Below, piece by piece: positions 53,297 through 55,188 of a stretch of DNA of 55,188 nt. Numbering within the stretch: position 1 is the first letter of the stretch; each line of letters opens with the position of its first letter. The notes below the pieces were generated by a model that saw only the letters and a program-made list of their open reading frames with translations, did not search any database and was not told the DNA's origin. Source of the stretch: Pseudomonadota bacterium (GTDB lineage: Bacteria; Myxococcota_A; UBA9042; GCA-2863065); contig CANMLD010000007.1 of NCBI GenBank assembly GCA_947498315.1, positions 1-55,188 of the forward strand. The letters run 5' to 3'. The position numbers and the translations under genes were made by a program.

Positions 53297-53318
53297 CCCC
53301 TGACCCAAAGGAAGCACA

Positions 53319-54074
53319 ATGAACCTGCATGTTCTCCGTTCGGTCTTGCTCGGCCTCGCCCTCCACACGAGCGCCTGCGCTACCGTTGCCCGCGACAAGT
53401 ACGAGCTCGACGTCTCCGGTCTCAAAAAGCAGATCAAGGACCTCGAAGGCACGAACGCGACGCTCTATGGCGAGAAGGGCACCTGCAATCAGCAGCTCGA
53501 GCGTTGTCAGTCCGAGCTCACGGCCATGAAGAGCCAAGGCAAGGAGCTCGACGCGAACCTGACTAACGCCATCAAGCGCATCGAAGAGCTCGAAGCTATC
53601 GCGGCGGCCCAGAGCGCCGTCTTCGACAAGCTGCGTCAGCAACTCGATGGGCTCGTTCAGGCCGGAAAGCTGACGGTGTCGATCGTCCGCGGCCAGTTCA
53701 CCGTGCAGATGGCGGACAAGATCCTGTTCGATTCCGGCAAGTCCGAGCTCAAGCAGGGCGGGCAGGAGACGCTCGCCGAGCTCGCCAAGATACTCGGGGG
53801 ACTCCAAGGTCGAACCTGGCAGGTCTCGGGCCACACGGATTCGGACGGCGGTGATGACTTCAACTGGCGCCTCTCCGGCAACCGCTCCCGCGTCGTCGTG
53901 CAGTTCATGCTGGAGAACGGCATGCCGGCTGAGAGAGTCAGCTTCGCGGGTTACGGCAAGTTCGCGCCGACCGCGCCCAATGACACGCCGGAGAACAAGA
54001 CGCTGAACCGCCGCATCGAGATCGTCCTGATCCCCGACCTCGACGCGCTCCTCGCCCCCTTCCAGAAGCGCTAG
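53319..54074 (+). CDS. OmpA-family peptidoglycan-binding lipoprotein
   Basis: 251 residues. Signal peptide ends in TSAC (lipobox). Residues ~28-115 are a coiled coil (heptads from LKKQIKDLEGTNATLYG to ELEAIAAAQSAVFDKL). The C-terminal 125 residues are the OmpA peptidoglycan-binding domain: FDSGKSELKQGGQETL, VSGHTDSDGGDDFN, and NRRIEIVL, with the conserved Asp and Arg for diaminopimelate contact. It would tie the outer membrane to the wall across the coil. It ends 13 bp before the ABC-F gene. Confidence 0.93.
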   Translation: MNLHVLRSVLLGLALHTSACATVARDKYELDVSGLKKQIKDLEGTNATLYGEKGTCNQQLERCQSELTAMKSQGKELDANLTNAIKRIEELEAIAAAQSAVFDKLRQQLDGLVQAGKLTVSIVRGQFTVQMADKILFDSGKSELKQGGQETLAELAKILGGLQGRTWQVSGHTDSDGGDDFNWRLSGNRSRVVVQFMLENGMPAERVSFAGYGKFAPTAPNDTPENKTLNRRIEIVLIPDLDALLAPFQKR

Positions 54075-54087
54075 GGACGACCCACTC

Positions 54088-55188
54088 ATGCTCCAAGCCG
54101 TCGGCGTCGAGAAGCGGTACGGCGAGAAGCTGCTCTTCGAGGGGCTCGTCTGGCAGATCGGCCTCAAGGAGCGGATTGGGCTGGTCGGCCCAAACGGCGC
54201 TGGTAAGAGTACTCTCCTCAGTATTCTAGCGGGCCGGCTCGAGCCCGACGCTGGCAGCGTCATCATCCCGAAGACCATCCGCCTCGGGCTGCTCGCACAG
54301 GATCTGTCGTTCGACTTCACTCGTACCGTCCTCGCCGAGGTGTTGCGCGCGAGCGAAGAGCTGCAGTCGCTCTCCGTTGCCATCGCAGACGCGGAGCAGA
54401 AGCTCGAGAGGGACGACGCGTCGGCCACCGAGGCCACGCTGGAAGAGTACTCGCGATTACGTGACCGCTTCGAGCGTCTCGGCGGCGACACAATCGAGGT
54501 TGAGGCCAAGCGAGTGCTCGGTGGCCTCGGTTTTCGCGACGACCAGCTTCAGGACCCTGCCGTCCGCTTCTCGGGTGGCTGGCGCATGCGCATCGCGCTC
54601 GCCCGCCTCCTGGTGTCACGCCCCGATATCCTCATGCTCGATGAGCCGACCAACCACCTCGATCTCGAGTCGTTGGCGTGGCTCGAGGGCTACATCGCGA
54701 GCTATCCGGGGACCGTGGTCACGGTCTCCCACGACCGCACATTCTTGAACCGGACCGTCAATCGAATCGCCGAGATCGGGCCTTTTGGCGTCAAGGTCTA
54801 CGTGGGCAACTACGAAGACTGGCTCGTCGCCCGGGAACGCGAGCGCGAGCTCATCGAGAAGCGTCAGGGCGAGCAGGCCGCCGAGATCGAGCGCATCGAG
54901 CGCTTCATCGATCGCTTCCGATCCAAAGCCACCAAGGCGGCCGCGGTCCAGAGCCGGGTGAAGCAGCTCGAGAAGATCGACCGTATCGAAGTCGGGCCCG
55001 TCGCCAAGAAGATGCGGGGCTTCCGCTTCCCGCAGCCACCCCGGTCCGGCCGCATCGTCGCCGAGCTCAAGGGCGTGCGTAAGGCGTACGCGGAGAAGGT
55101 CGTGTACGACGGCTTGAACCTGGCGGTCGAGCGGGGCCAGCGCATCGCCCTCGTCGGTGTCAACGGCGCCGGGAAGTCGACCCTGCTC
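54088..55188 (+). CDS. ABC-F family ATPase (3' truncated)
   Basis: The first 367 residues of a duplicated ABC-F protein, open to the right edge. The first ATPase half has Walker A GPNGAGKST, signature FSGGWRMRIAL and Walker B DILMLDEPTNHLD. A linker rich in Glu/Arg/Lys (~250-305) is the P-site tRNA-interacting arm, and the second half begins RIVAELKGVRKAYAEK and reaches its Walker A GVNGAGKST at the very end. ABC-F proteins act on the ribosome (EttA/Uup/antibiotic resistance types), not as transporters. Subfamily cannot be set without the missing half. Confidence 0.93.
   Translation, partial: MLQAVGVEKRYGEKLLFEGLVWQIGLKERIGLVGPNGAGKSTLLSILAGRLEPDAGSVIIPKTIRLGLLAQDLSFDFTRTVLAEVLRASEELQSLSVAIADAEQKLERDDASATEATLEEYSRLRDRFERLGGDTIEVEAKRVLGGLGFRDDQLQDPAVRFSGGWRMRIALARLLVSRPDILMLDEPTNHLDLESLAWLEGYIASYPGTVVTVSHDRTFLNRTVNRIAEIGPFGVKVYVGNYEDWLVARERERELIEKRQGEQAAEIERIERFIDRFRSKATKAAAVQSRVKQLEKIDRIEVGPVAKKMRGFRFPQPPRSGRIVAELKGVRKAYAEKVVYDGLNLAVERGQRIALVGVNGAGKSTLL

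Overview
The window is about 55 kb of high-GC bacterial chromosome. It carries many secreted lipoproteins with Asp/Gly/Ser- or Cys-rich spacers, a sigma-54 activator, OmpA-type and TPR-type envelope proteins, and protein families common in Myxococcota. A myxobacterium or close relative (Polyangia-like) is the best guess. This is inferred from gene content; there is no rRNA or tRNA gene in the window.

Layout. 1-7.8 kb: end of a Pro-Glu repeat protein, recQ, a MepA-type murein endopeptidase fused to a HEAT-like half and preceded by a cluster of small palindromes, an SGNH hydrolase, and two odd lipoproteins, one built of three six-cysteine modules. 8-13 kb: cardiolipin synthase, then an M3 peptidase lipoprotein followed 3 nt later by a Tat-exported DUF362 protein. 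13-17 kb: sigma-54 activator, malyl-CoA lyase-type enzyme, C45 acyltransferase, and a head-to-head junction of two gene remnants. 17.7-22.4 kb: a secreted protein and two large membrane proteins in a row. 22.4-30.2 kb: TPR lytic transglycosylase, HDOD-GGDEF protein, unknown conserved proteins, and a 3-methyladenine glycosylase with a repeat-expanded loop. 30.3-38 kb: RNase E/G, then an operon RHH regulator - sugar-nucleotide epimerase - lepA - lepB whose promoter holds a perfect 12-bp palindrome. 38-47 kb: lipoproteins, a heme A synthase-like protein, and two contractile-injection genes (sheath and Pvc16-type cap) without the rest of an injection system. These two lie beside a decayed transposase and a stretch of about 17% GC. 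47-55 kb: an NlpC/P60-like lipoprotein that appears to lack its catalytic residues, a tightly packed trio (polyprenol/phytol-kinase-like membrane protein, GNAT-like protein, OleC-like ligase), a FitAB/VapBC-type toxin-antitoxin pair with a recognisable promoter and operator, an OmpA lipoprotein, and an ABC-F ATPase cut by the window edge.

Main themes. About a dozen predicted lipoproteins point to envelope biology. In-frame minisatellites (12- or 15-bp units) have expanded five different proteins, including a signal peptide and an enzyme core. The best candidates for undescribed biology are the lipid-type trio at 48.7-52.5 kb, the orphan sheath/Pvc16 pair at 41.8-43.9 kb, the palindrome cluster at 2.6-2.7 kb, and the RHH-controlled operon. 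Functions are read from sequence motifs alone; no database search was possible.
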